Assembly: GCA_029721515.1 (NCBI GenBank)
Contig: CM056559.1
Coordinates: 19,509,479-19,573,478 of the forward strand
DNA: 64,000 bases
DNA from: Synanceia verrucosa
Lineage: Eukaryota; Chordata; Actinopteri; Perciformes; Synanceiidae
Direction of reading: 5' to 3'
The notes under the pieces are model-generated. The model saw only the letters and a list, made by a program, of their open reading frames with translations. It was not told where the DNA came from and ran no database searches. This document shows, piece by piece, positions 25,959 through 39,200 of this stretch. The first letter of the stretch is position 1. Every line of letters begins with the position of its first letter. The translations under genes and the position numbers were made by a program.

Positions 25959-27055
25959 AACACAGGGAACTAAAGCCAATACACCTGCACTGTAAACTTA
26001 ATGATGCCACTCATTCTACGCAATTTCCCCAAACTGTCACGTCATTTTCCCTTTCTGCTGCATTTATTAAAGAAGACACTGAATGATTTTATTTTTTTCT
26101 GAGCATCATCATGCATCAGAAAAAAGTTAGACGTGCAAAGTGAAGTGCAGGCAAAGAGTGACACCTAGTTTGCGCCTGGGGCTTCGGTGGGTCCGAGCCT
26201 GAACTGGTGTGTTATACTCTGGCACCACCTGGCAGTGGATGTACTAAACTGCACCTTCAGGATATTTTTTTTTCTTGTTTTTAGAGCTGGCATTCTCCTG
26301 GCACACAGTTAATAGAGTGATTTAAATGGTGCCTGGCAGGACATGTGTTTAGTCTTGTAATACAGCAGGATCCCTCTATTAGCATCATGAATAAAATGCC
26401 TCTATTTGCAGCTGGTATGCTGCTGGATAAGAAATGTTCGTGAATACATCATCTGCAATATTTATGTGAAGGTTTTCAGTCATCCAGGTCAAGGAAAAGC
26501 ACAAGAAACGGAGTCAAATGGAAACTTGAATCAATTCCAGTTGACTCTTTTTTCTCTTTGGATTATCTGCAGTACTAAACTGGACATAGTGGGTTCATTG
26601 TTTTAATAAACACTGGTTTATTTGGGTCATTTTCATTTACTAGTTCAATGGGTATAAACCAATTTGTAATGTATTAATCTTTTGATACTTCTAATGAGAT
26701 TAACACAGCACATTAGTGCGTCCAGCGATGGTTCTTTTGTTCTTCAGGGGATAAAGCAGCTCGGCCTTGGCTCTGGGCTCTGTGGGGCCCTGCCACTCAC
26801 ACACTGGCTCCGAAATAACCCGAGCAGTGGACTTCAAGCTATGCGTAGTATAGATGTCCCGCCGCTGCCATATAGCACGCTGGGTTAATAATAGGAGCGC
26901 GGTTGTCAAGCTATTTCAGAAGGGGGGAGTGTCGGCCCATTCTCATTGGATCCGTTTTATCCTCGAGTATCTTACGAAGTGCGAGTGGGAGGAGAATTTC
27001 CAGCAACTGAGGATATCAAAAATAAACCCCCTCATGTCCAGGGAAGAGCAGAAAG
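25955..27055. promoter_or_regulatory. divergent intergenic region between adamts15 and adamts8
   Basis: The core of the 1,651 bp separating the two start codons. No reading frame of substance. An inverted CCAAT (ATTGG) sits at about 26945, roughly 110 bp before the adamts8 TATA box. Being flanked by two divergent promoters, it probably holds control elements for both; no specific enhancer can be named from sequence alone. Confidence 0.5.
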
Positions 27056-27063
27056 TATAAATA
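27056..27063 (+). promoter_or_regulatory. adamts8 TATA box
   Basis: TATAAATA, 277 bp upstream of the adamts8 ATG. A start site near 27090 would leave a 5' UTR of about 250 nt. A good consensus in the right orientation. Confidence 0.65.
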
Positions 27064-27339
27064 CCCCCGATGTGTCCAGACTGCAGCGGTGCTGGTGAGG
27101 GGCACAACAAGACACATCTTGGTTAAAGGGAATCAGAAAGGACAGCTCGGACAGTCTGACATTGAATACCAGACATAGTTTGACCAAGATTGCCTCTACA
27201 GCGCCGGAAAATCACTTTTAAGTGGAAAAGCTTCTCTGCTTTGACGAGACAGCTTTATTCGAGTGGAGGAGACGCGCCACACACCAGAGATAAAGTATAT
27301 ACATTCATTAAATATTGAGTGCAATTTCCGTTACAGAAG

Positions 27340-28062
27340 ATGATCTCCACTGTGCGTTTGATCTTTTTACTGCTGTGCGTAATGAACGCGGCGCTTTCCA
27401 TCCCGTTTGAATCAGAGGATGTTGTACCTGTTCGGATAAATGGAAGGATCGGCGGTCGCTTTTGGAAAAGAAGCGAGGAGCAGCCGAGATTCACCCTCAG
27501 CGCATTTGGCAAGGACTTGACTCTAAATCTCATCCCAGACACCAGCTTCATCGCGCCCTCCTTCACCATACAGCGCATCAGAGCCAGAGATGTTGGTGCG
27601 TTACACCATACAGGTGCCCGGCCAGTCGCGGTTCTCCACAAAAGTATGAACCAGACGGAGGAGAGTGAGGGACAGCTCAGGGGCTGTTTTTACTCTGGGA
27701 ATGTAGACAACGACCAGAACTCGGTTGTGGCTGTCAGTTTGTGCTCCGGCATCTTTGGCTCTTTCATAACAGAGGGAAAAGAGTATTTAATTGAGCCCAA
27801 ACTGCGCGGAGGCCTGGGGCCAGACTCGGCCGAGCAGCTGCATGTCATCAAGAGGAGGACATTGACCGAAAGCCACGGTGTTCCCCTCCGGTTTGATCTC
27901 TCGGCGGCGGAGAAGACGCACAGTGGGGAAAGTTTTACGGTCGGCAACGATGACGCACGGAGAGAGCTTCGCAGGAGACGCTTTGTTTCCGCGCCTCGCT
28001 TCATAGAGACCCTGGTGGTAGCAGATTCAACCATGACCCACTTCTATGGTGATGAAATAAAG
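27340..28062 (+). CDS. adamts8: adamts8 exon 1: signal peptide, propeptide, start of protease
   Basis: Residues 1-241. STVRLIFLLLCVMNAALS is the signal peptide; N-glycosylation sequon NQT at 104; furin site ELRRRR|FVSAPRF. It ends GDEIK|GTCAGA in phase 0. This intron position is absent in adamts15. Confidence 0.94.
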
Positions 28063-31000
28063 GTCAGACACGATCAGCTCACTCTTTCCTGCACGCACTG
28101 TTGATAGGAATCCAAACAAATCTGAGTTTAATTTCACTGTGCCATAAACAAGCGTCATCTTGTTTCTTTTATTTCCTCATCCCCCAGTCTAGACATTTAG
28201 ACAGTTAGTTTTAGTTTGTTTTCTGTGCTGCTTCATAAATCACGTTTTGGCAACGAAGGGGTTTGGGAGGACGTCGGCGGGGTCCATGTTTTGCGCAGAC
28301 TGAGAAAGAGGTCAGGCAACAGAAATGCAAGCAATGCTGAAGCACATTCTTCAGGACTTGGTCACGATTTGGCAGCAAAGCCTCAGCATCATTCAGGGAA
28401 GATTCACAAGGCGCATAATACCCACTGACCTCTGTCTTTACCCTTTACTGGACAGTCATTTTAGTGCTGTACATGAAACACTACGTCCATTGATGGATGG
28501 TGGTAATAGATGAAATAACTATACTGAATAATAGCTAAATGGTTTAACTGAATAAATGTTGTAAACCCATGATCCTGCCACAATCTGGAGCAGCCGGATT
28601 TATGTGAGACTGATAAATTGGGTTTATATTGCCTGGTTTTCTATGAGTAGGGATGGACGTCATGGCACATTCCCCCACAGTCACTGTGATTTACTGGCTC
28701 TCCACTAAAACACAAACCATTGACAGCTCAGTGGAAAACCTGCCCATCCCTAACTCACATGACACAATCAGTGAATGAATTTTTTTTTTTACTGAATTCT
28801 TCAAAATAATGCTTCTGTTTTCTTGAAATAGCCAAAATAGATATGTGTCAACCACGTCTGCAGTCATTCATTCAGAAACAGCACGTGCGGCTTCATCAAA
28901 AGTATTTGACAAACAGATTAGAATCTCTGAATAATCAAAAATGTTTGTTAATGTCATGTGTTGTTAAAAATAGTATTGGCTGTTTAAGTGATATCAGGTT
29001 TTGGAACTCTCTGCAATGAACATCTACTCAAAAACTGGTTCTTGTGTGCATTCAGGCTATTACTGTTTGTACAAAAAGTAATGCACTACAACATAATATT
29101 CATATGGAGGCCTGCCTCTAAGGAAGTATAAGGAGCGGCAAAGTCTCCATAAGGAAGTTGTGGTAAGATGTCATATGGATCGTTAAATGAACTGTCTTCC
29201 TCCGCTCCTCCATCCTCCACTGTGTTTTTGTGCTGCTCGTGCTGTTTTAAGAGTAAAGAGGTTAATGTACAGTATGTTAATAAATGTTGTCTCTCCTCCT
29301 ACACAGCACTACATTCTGACCTTGTTGTCGATGGCCGCCCAGCTTTACAAGCACCCCAGCATAAAGAACTCAGTCAACATGGTGGTGGTGAAGATGTTGG
29401 TGGTGGAGGACGAGGAGGTTGGCCCAGAGGTCTCCAGCAATGGTGGTGTGGCTCTGAGGAACTTCTGCTCCTGGCAGCAGCTCTTTAATCCACCGAGCCA
29501 GAGGCATCCAGAGCACTATGACACCGCCATCCTCTTCACCAGAGAGGTGAGGGCCGAGCACACAGCAAGGATCTATCTGTATGATATCTGATCAAACTTC
29601 ATCAAGTGAGATGGGTTGAAATCTCCAGGAAAAAGACAATAAATGAAGCTTGAGTGGAAAAAAAACAAACATTTTCTAAATAGTTAAATTTAAATTAGCA
29701 GCTGAATGAATCCTTGAGGAACACCAAATTTCACATTTAAAGATACAATAGTATGATGGGTTTCTGAACAATATTCAGTGATGAAAATGTAATTTAAAGG
29801 TGCTAAATTCAAGATTTAGAGGATAACTAGTAACTCCATACGGTGCTGACAGGTTTAACAGTGCAAACATCGCATTGATACATACTTTATATAACCAGAA
29901 TGATGAGCCAACCCAGCAGTGTGTTATCATCTTCAACTTTTTCTATTTTGGGGGGTTTTCACACCTGCATGCAACCTGTTTGGATCAGTCTCACTGAGCT
30001 CATCCACTTCATTTCCAGCAGCAGGAAACAGTCAACATGCAAACCTTTGATAAACTGATTGTACACTACCTATACAGTGGAGCAAGAAGCGAAAGATCCT
30101 TCAGCTGGACAAAAACAACTTTAGCCACAACAACTTTATAATTCCCAAGCACGTGAGATTAATGCAGTTTTACAATCATTCTTTAGCACAAGATCTGGTA
30201 GCACCACAGACCTCACAGTGGTTTTCATTCATCCATCATGACAGATTATGATGGTGGAGCCTTTGTTCAGAGCATGGCTGTGGTTTCTCAGCGTTGTGAG
30301 TGCTTTACAGTGTATTATTAGACCAGAGAGTAGACATTTCATTCTCCATTCAGAAGGCAATAACTGAACAAGGATGAGTCACAAATTAAGCCCCTGATGG
30401 AATTCAGTTCCAGGCCAGCTGCGGTACGTAATGTGGTTTCTGAGCAGTAGACTCAACCACTAAAGGATTACTTGAAACCAAAATGTCTTACAGTAACACA
30501 GGTGACTTTTAGTGGTAATTGTGTTTATAGTGGTGTCCCAGCTGAAAGAGAGACCCTTGCTTTTGGGACGGTTATTGTCATACCTTGCTCCTCAAAAGGG
30601 ACAAATCATGCACATTTTCAGCTTCGTAATTAAAAAAAACACATTATTTTTTGGGAAAAGCCCAGTCTGTTCTGAACGTGATGCACCTTTACACAGATAG
30701 TCCTGAAGCTGTGGGAGATATATTCTAATGAGCGTGGTTTATGGCAGAGGCAACATCTGGATGGCTTGTTGAATCACATGTTGTTTTCTGATCCAGTCAG
30801 CCCATAATAAACCAACTTTATTGTCTTATTTCACAGTTTGTGGGTTGGTAGGAAACCCACATTCCCAAATGTGAGTTTTGAAGCAACCCTTTAGCACATG
30901 TGTGAGGTTAAAATGAAATAAGGTGAAGTGAATGAAAGCCTTTGAACCCTTTGGTTTAATTAAGGACGCTGAAAAGGGATTGTCAGCGTCCTTAATTAAC

Positions 31001-34000
31001 CCAAAGGGTTCTCTGTTGAGGGATTGTCAACAGAGAGCAAACAAACTGTGCTTTATGGGATGCTCCGACAGGAAATGCGTTCACAAGTCCTTAGGGTTTG
31101 AGTAGTGATTGGCTTGTTCTGCTGTATTTGGCTGCCTTCTTCCATCTGGTATGTGCATGTTGACAAGGTGTTAGCAGACAATGCATTACGCAAGTGACTT
31201 CTCTATAATTAAATTTCTACAGCTAAGTGCCCTGGCTGCAGCCTGATTTGATGACAGACTTGGCATTTATTTGCCTACTGAATGACGTTAGCATGTAAAT
31301 CTGACCCTGGATCAGGGAGCTGATGATGAAGAGAACATATGGGTTTTTGCAGGCTTGCGCTGGATTTGTTGAAGTGGCTCACGGTTGTGGAAACCATCAT
31401 TCACACAAACCCAGTTTGTGTTTGTTTTTCCATTTCAGCGGAGATATGCTTTGAAATGCTGAGGGCGGAAGGCTTCTTGTGGATGAGCTAACTATAGTGC
31501 AGCCACAAATCAGCCCTGACATGATTAAGATACTTTTAATGGTCAGCTTGAGTGCACAGCTGGGCTGAAAATGTGTGCCATGTATCCCGCAGTGACCGTC
31601 TACTATTTTCTGTTGTGAAACTTAAAACTCGCGTTCTATTAATTGTAGTGGAAACATTTTTCTCTCATGCATTTTTGTGGTTTCATGCTGTTTGTGTGTA
31701 TTTGTTCGGCACTGTCTGTAAATGCCATACTGTGGCTCGTGCTTTGACCCATATGTCTTTCTTTTTGTCTGCATACATGAGTGACAGATGCTATTGTGGA
31801 ACAAGGTGTACAAACGCACACCGAGCTGCGTTCAGAAGCTCCAAGCCCAGATGTGTTTTGAATCACAGATGGTTCTGCTGCCTTGTGTTTTTTTTATTTT
31901 TTTTGGGTTGAGTGTCTTCGTCCCACACTGTCGATTTTACCAGATCACAGCTCTGGACAGCTGCACGCCGAGGATATTTATTTGCTTTGTTTTATGACGG
32001 AAACACTGAGTGACATGTTTTTGATTCGTTTCTTGAAAAAGTGGCAGAAAAACAACTGGACACAAATAGACAGCAAAGGTTCACCATATGTGATTAATAT
32101 AACAGATATTTATGCTCTAAATATATTCAGTGTTTGACAGAATAATGTCTTTAGCGATCTGTGCCAGCTCTTTCTAAACATTTGGTCGCTACTTTTCAGG
32201 GGAAACAGAGTTTGTCTCGCTTTAGAACCATACATTGAGCTAATATACTACACTGATTAACCATGACAAAAATTAATTCAATCCAATAGAGTTTCAGAGA
32301 CATGACATATTTTTGAAGGCCAACCAGGAAGTTAGCATTGGTCCCTTTTTAATGTATATTATTTTTACGTATTTTATATCGTAGAACAAAACGTTAAAAT
32401 CTCTCAAGCTTGTGATAATGATAATTCATACACTCACTGCTGTTTTATAGTATGCCAAATACATACACACGCATATTATTTCAGATGAAAAATGATATTT
32501 TAAACTTAATGCTCATGGTCATTCACAGCCGTGGTAGCTTATAGCTATAATAAATGTTGTTTTATACGGCACCTGCAGGTGAAAAGTGACATATAATCAG
32601 CAGTGATATATCAAAAATAGTTTATGCCAGTATAACAGTTTTTGAACATAGCATTTGTGTCAGTGTATTGAAATTAGGTGCAGCATTAATCCTTTTGTGC
32701 AGAGTTCTAGAAAAAAAAGAATATTTCTTTCTGCTGTCCTACACACCATAATGTGTAGAGAGCAGAAAATAGCTATCAAATAAGTAACAGTATTGCTGTT
32801 GGTGATTTTTTTAACATGCATAATTTCTGATTTTTTCTGGCATGAAAATGCCCAGAATTATGATTTTTTTTTCTCTCTTTCTCTTTGCTTTACTTAACAA
32901 AAAAAAAGGTCTGTTGGTGGTTTCGGCACCTTATCGTCAGCATCACCTGCACTGACTGTTTGATAAAATAAAACTGACTTAACTTGGCGCTCCAGTTTCA
33001 GTGTGTTTGTTTGTGTTGCAGGACATTTGTGGACAGAAGAGCTGTGACACGCTGGGTGTGGCCGATGTCGGGACGATGTGCGACCCCAAGAGAAGCTGCT
33101 CTGTGATCGAGGATAACGGCCTGCAAGCTGCCTTCACAGCTGCACACGAGCTCGGTTAGCTTACATTTATTGGCAGATGGATGGGCTGGTGTGGGCATGA
33201 AGGAGCGCTTGAATTGTGATGCAATGAGCATTTTCAAAAAATGTGTCTTTTTCAACCATTTTTTCTGTAGGTCATGTGCTGAGTATGCCTCATGATGACT
33301 CCAAGACCTGTGAGAGGTTGTTTGGAGATCTGGGGGGTCATTACCTGATGGCTCCTCTGTTTGTCAGCCTCAACAAGACGGCACCTTGGTCCCCCTGCAG
33401 CGCCCTCTATATCACCGAGTTCTTTGACAACGGACACGGTAGGACATATTTCAGGTTGTTGCCCCAGCGTGTTAAACCGTCTGCCAACATGGACGCCTGC
33501 CACGATGCTGCGGCTCTGTTATTAGAGCTGTTTCAGAGATGAATAAAACATACTGTTACTCCTCTTTCGCTCTAACTATGGGTTTCCTGCTTAAACATGT
33601 CACTCCCCTCAAATTATGGGTTGTAGGGATAGTTTATCTTGCCTGAAATTTCCACATCTTCACTTTTCACATCCCCATCTCCTCACTCTTTTCTTTGTCT
33701 CGCCTCATCTCTCCATCTCTGCATCTTGTATTTGTTTGTATCCTTGCTAAATGCATCAGTGAACCTTCTTTTCCATTGACTCATACAATGGACTTCTTCC
33801 TGTTCCTCACCTCCTCAGCCAAAAGCAACAGCTGGTGTCAGCAAAATATGTTCTTTATCAGTGTGAAGAAAAAAAAAAACTTGTGTGGCTGTGAATGTTC
33901 ATTCCGAACCGTGGACGTCATTGTTGACTGCAGACAAAACGCTCATTGAATGTCATAAAGAATCATTGGTGGATAGTGATGGACTCCTATTTCAGTCACA

Positions 34001-36173
34001 TGTCCAGATTCAAAACACTGAGCAGCCTGTAAAAGTACGCTGCATTAGTTAAATTTAAATGATTCATTTTTATAGCCAGGACACAACTTGCCCTGAATAT
34101 TTTCCTACTGTTGTCATGCCACACACAAAGAGCAACACATTTACAATTATCACAGTCCATAATCTCCATAGACTGTAGTATGATCACTCTCATAAAGTGC
34201 TGCTTTGTATTGTAACCATAGGGGACTGCCTGCTGGATGTCCCAGAGAGTACCATGCCGCTACCAAGAGAGCTGCCAGGCACCAGGTACAGCCTGGACCA
34301 GCAGTGCCAGCAGATGTTTGGTGAGGAGTTTATCCAATGCCCCAATTCCTCAGACAGTGATATCTGCAGCCAGCTGTGGTGTCAGGAGGACGGGACTCAG
34401 CAGTGCTCCACCAAGAACGGCAGCTTGCCCTGGGCGGACGGCACCCCCTGTAGCCTCAACGGAACCTGCCTCCATGGAGCCTGCATGCCGACTCAGGAAG
34501 TGATGCAGCCGCTGGTGAGACTGCTTTTATTCTGAAAAGCTGAATTTATGAACAATAAAAAACACCCTCAATTCAATACAGTTTCTCTGGTCAGTTGCTT
34601 ATAGAGAGGCCTGTTAGTTAGTAGTTGAAAAGTTTACTCCTGAGCTCGGTGTTTTGCTTTATTCTGACTGTTCTTAAAACAGTAGCACTAAATCATTTTG
34701 ATCATGTGAAAAACCTGGGAGTTATTTTAGATACAGATCTTAGTTTTGAACCACATAATAAAAACATAACTAGGACTGCTTTTTATCACCTTAAGAACAT
34801 CTCCCGCATCAGACCGTTTCTCTCTCAAGCCAATGCAGAGACTCTGATTCATGCTTATATTAGATCAAGATTAGATTATTGTAATGCTCTTCTTTCTGGT
34901 CTTCCACAAAAGAAATTAAACCAAATACAGCTAGACCAAAACTCAGCTACATGGCTGTTGTCAAAGACCAGAAAGAGAGCCCACATAAGACAGATTTTAA
35001 AATCTCTGGATTGGCTTCCCATCAGTTTCACAAGTGATTTTAAGATCCTATTATTGCATTACTTCAGTCAAATGCATTTACACTTTACAAATCATAAAAG
35101 CTCATCTGTGGAGATCACCCTATTGTACAAATCTTAAGTATCAGACCCAGGGTTAGGGGTTAGGGTTACACAAGACAATATTAAAGCTGCTAAACTTGGG
35201 CATTTCACACTTAAGCACCCTTCAGCAGCTGTTGTTGGTTTTTATTAATAAAGAAATAATAGATTTTAGTATTGATCTCGTTGACTTTGAAAAGCTAAAA
35301 CATGACACTCAACTAACTGCACGCCCTCCTGAGCTGACAGTGTTTATTCTCTTACACTTGCTGGCTTGCATAAACTGCCTGTAGGCTTCAGTGAGTCACT
35401 TCCTTTGAAGCGTTCTGCTCTTTTACACCAGCAAGTAAGTTTGTAGTCATAAAACTTGTATGTCAGCAACTTTGAGTCAGTCTCCCTTAGCAGATTTCCA
35501 TAACAATATGACTAATGCATGCCTGAGAGTTTCACAGTTTGCTCTGCAACAAAAATACTGTCGGTATCCTAAGTTAACTTTCCACCAAGCAACTGTACAT
35601 GAATGGAAACATTTTTATCTTGATCAGAATTATCATTAGATCATAAGTGCCAAAGTTTAATCTTCGAACAGTGAATTGATTCAGTCAGAGTCTCCACAGC
35701 AGCTTCTACAAAACTTGTGTGGACGAGAGTGGACTACATCTACCATCAGCACTGCTTGGACATTCACATGAAAGGTGATGAAATGTATCTTTACCAAGTC
35801 AAAAACTGGAATGGAACATCTAAAATTATATGACAAGTGGGTGATACCGCTGAAAGCTCCAAAACAGCCACCATGAGATGTTTTATCCAGACCATTTTTT
35901 TATTCAACAACCCAATTTATCTTGGAAAAAACATCACGGAGTGCCTCAGTTGGTAGAGGTGTGGTGCTTAATTGTAGCTTTGTAGAGCAATTTTAAGTGG
36001 GAATACATGAATGAAAAATATGGCCTACTGTAAAAGTATGAATTACAGGACTGGTGAGTTTATATCTTGCTTGCCTTGATATCTTCTCCTTGTGTTATGA
36101 TCACACATCTGTTTATGAACCCAGACGTGCTGGCAGTTGGGATGTTCGCTGGTCCAAACTCGTCCAAACTCAT

Positions 36174-36235
<62 letters not shown>

Positions 36236-39200
36236 CCAATTGTGCCTCACAAAGCTGCAGCATGGCAGGTTCCACTGGTGGTGAGTGACACATGTGGCAG
36301 GAATGTGGGTAGAGGCAGACAGCAGGCGCGTGCCGAACTTCAACACAGATTTAGCCTGGAGTCGCGGCATGCCAACACACTGTGCGGCCTCAAACCCAGA
36401 AGCCCAGACTGTGGTTCAGACTTCACAGCTGAGATTGCCTTTGGCACTGAGCTCTAACCAACCACTCTGACTGCTCTTTTCCTCCCTCTTTTCTTGCTGT
36501 GTTATACCACAGGTGGCTGTGGACGGTGGCTGGAGCTTGTGGGGACCGTGGCAACAGTGCTCCAGAACATGTGGAGGAGGGGTGGAGTTCTCCTACAGGG
36601 AGTGCACTGAGCCGGTGCCTCAGAACGGAGGGAAGTACTGTGAAGGCCAGAGGGTTCAGTACCAGTCCTGCAGTACGATGCCCTGTGACAGCAGCCACGG
36701 TGAGATGTCCAAAACCAACAGCTGCTGATTGTTTTGATATAAAATACTCAGAATTTAATAACCTAATTCAAACCTACAATAATAATAATAAATATATGCC
36801 ATCAGTCACCAATCATCATCTTGCATTCCCATGTAGAATCTCACCAAACATTACCATCCTTCCTGTGTGCACCCATATTGTCATATTGATCAGTTTGTTA
36901 TCAGTGCTTTATTATTTTATTACATAATTAATAATACTTATGTTGCACACGTTTATATTCCTTCTATATATTTTTACACATTTCTTTGTGTCTTTTTTGC
37001 ACACTAACCAGAATTTAATTAGAAATAATAATAATAAAGAAATTTAATGCCAAACTTTCGCGAAATGTTGAGCAATTTTCTCCAAATAGTGATCTAGTAT
37101 CTCAAAAGAAGCTTGAGAAGCTTCCTTAAAATGACATGGAAGTTTCTTCTTATTTCGAGTAGAAGAAGAAGACAGAAGGAGATTTGTTTTATTATTCACT
37201 CAATGGTTTACACTGGTAGTACTTTTTCAGTTGCACATCACACACATTTATGAAATAACACATGCACATGCATTAATGGAGAGGTGTCAGAGTGAGGGGG
37301 CTGCCCTGTATCCAGGCCCCCCTGTTGGAGGTTCGTTGCCTTGCTCAAGGGTACCTTGGCAGTTCCCAGGAGAAGCAACTGGCATTTTCTAATTAGTTTG
37401 AGATAACTAAGTCATAATTTTATGTTTTTTTTTTCATTATTTAGTACTGTACTGTATTATATAGTACAGTACTAACATAGAAATATGAATATCGATGTAT
37501 TCAACATATTTGACTGTGTAGTACTTTGGTAAGGCTGATCCATTTTGTCAGTAGTTTATATAGAGATGATCAGCTTTTTAAGAGTTGAGCTTTACTCCAT
37601 CTTTTACCGTAGGAAAGAGTTTCAGAGAGGAGCAGTGTGAGAAATACAACAGCCTCAACTACCTGGACTACAATGGGAATATGAAACAGTGGATCCCAAA
37701 GTACGCTGGTGTTTCTCCCAGAGACAGATGTAAGCTGTTCTGCAGGGCCAGGGGCAGCAGTGAATTCAAGGTGTTTGAATCCAAGGTACAGTAAATGCAC
37801 TCACAGCCATTTAGCCAATGACTTACGCCCACGTGTCCCAATACTGAGCTGATGCTTTCCAGTTAAACCGAATAATATTTTTCAAAAATCTTGTGTTGTA
37901 TTTGAATAAAAAGCACAACTCTATCATAAAATGTCTTTGAGTATCAGAGTTTAGCGGTATCACAATGACAAATAATCTTGATAATGATCTGCGTTAATGT
38001 TAGTGTAGACAGTGAAAGCTTGCATTTGGTAGGTTGCATTTGTAAAGATGCCTTTATTGTCATTATATTCCAGTGAATACATCAAAATTAGGAGTGCTAT
38101 ACAACTGTGTGCTATATAATTACAAAGAAAAAGCAGTAGTATAAAAAATACACTGTAAATATTTAGGATAAAAGGATAAAAAATATATTTTGAGATATTT
38201 ATAATTATAACAGTGAAGATAGCAGTAATTGCACATAAACACTTTCAACTCTTTTAAATGTAACTGTCACTAAAGTATGAAAGGTTTCATACCTTCATAT
38301 TTTAGTAGCCTGGTCTTACCAGACCCTCGTACTCGTACTATTGTACAGGGGGTCTGGCATTCCTCCATTGAGAACTTATTTCAGACAGGAGGCGTGAACT
38401 CTGTTGAAGTTTGAAACTATTGGATCCGATTTTACCCAATCATTAACATTTAGTCGTGACGTATGTAATGCGCCGCTAGCATTCAGGCTAGCCAACTCCT
38501 TCGCCACTAATGGAGCGGACTGAAAAACAAGACTTTTCCAGAATCCTGTGGGCTCCGACTTCAATTGCTGAATATTTGAGAGCCTAGCCAAAACGGATTG
38601 AATCGCTTCCTTCACTTCCCTCTCTGCCGCCATTGCCAAACTACAACCAGCTAGACTACAGCGCAAATGCTGCGCATCCTATGTCATCGTTAACACCCGC
38701 CTACCCCGTCCCCTACCATTCGCTGATTGGCCAGGATGGAAATCATCCTGAGAAATCGAGTCCAAGGGGATCAAACCCAGACGGGAAATGATAATTGAGC
38801 AGAAGATTACGGAGGGCTATGGCCAGGCTAACACTTTAGTGACTTTCTATCTTTCTTTGCAGACCTTTCAGCTCCATCTCACAGACTCCCTTCAGTTTAG
38901 ATTACTTGTCAAATGTCATTGTTTCTGCATCTTAATATGGAAGAACAATATAGAGCTACATCATAGATAAGACCTGACTAATCACTAAACAAATCTACAG
39001 GATTTATGAGAATCTGACAGCTGATTAATACTGCTGATAGAAAGAAAGAATGAACCACACCTGTTTGCTGTGTCCCTACAGGTGATTGACGGGACAACCT
39101 GTGGCCCTGACACCACATCTGTGTGTGTCCAAGGCCAGTGTGTGAAAGCAGGCTGCGACCAGGTGATTGGATCCAACAAGAAACTGGATAAGTGTGGTAT

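Noticed and set aside
27319..27339. Earlier start for adamts8 at 27319
   Set aside because: The codon is GTG; the ATG at 27340 precedes a proper signal peptide.
35150..35170. Interstitial telomere
   Set aside because: Only about three imperfect hexamers; too short to call.
35935..35980. tRNA-like TGCCTCAGTTGGTAGAGG
   Set aside because: An A-box-like stretch only; no B box at the right distance and no tail.
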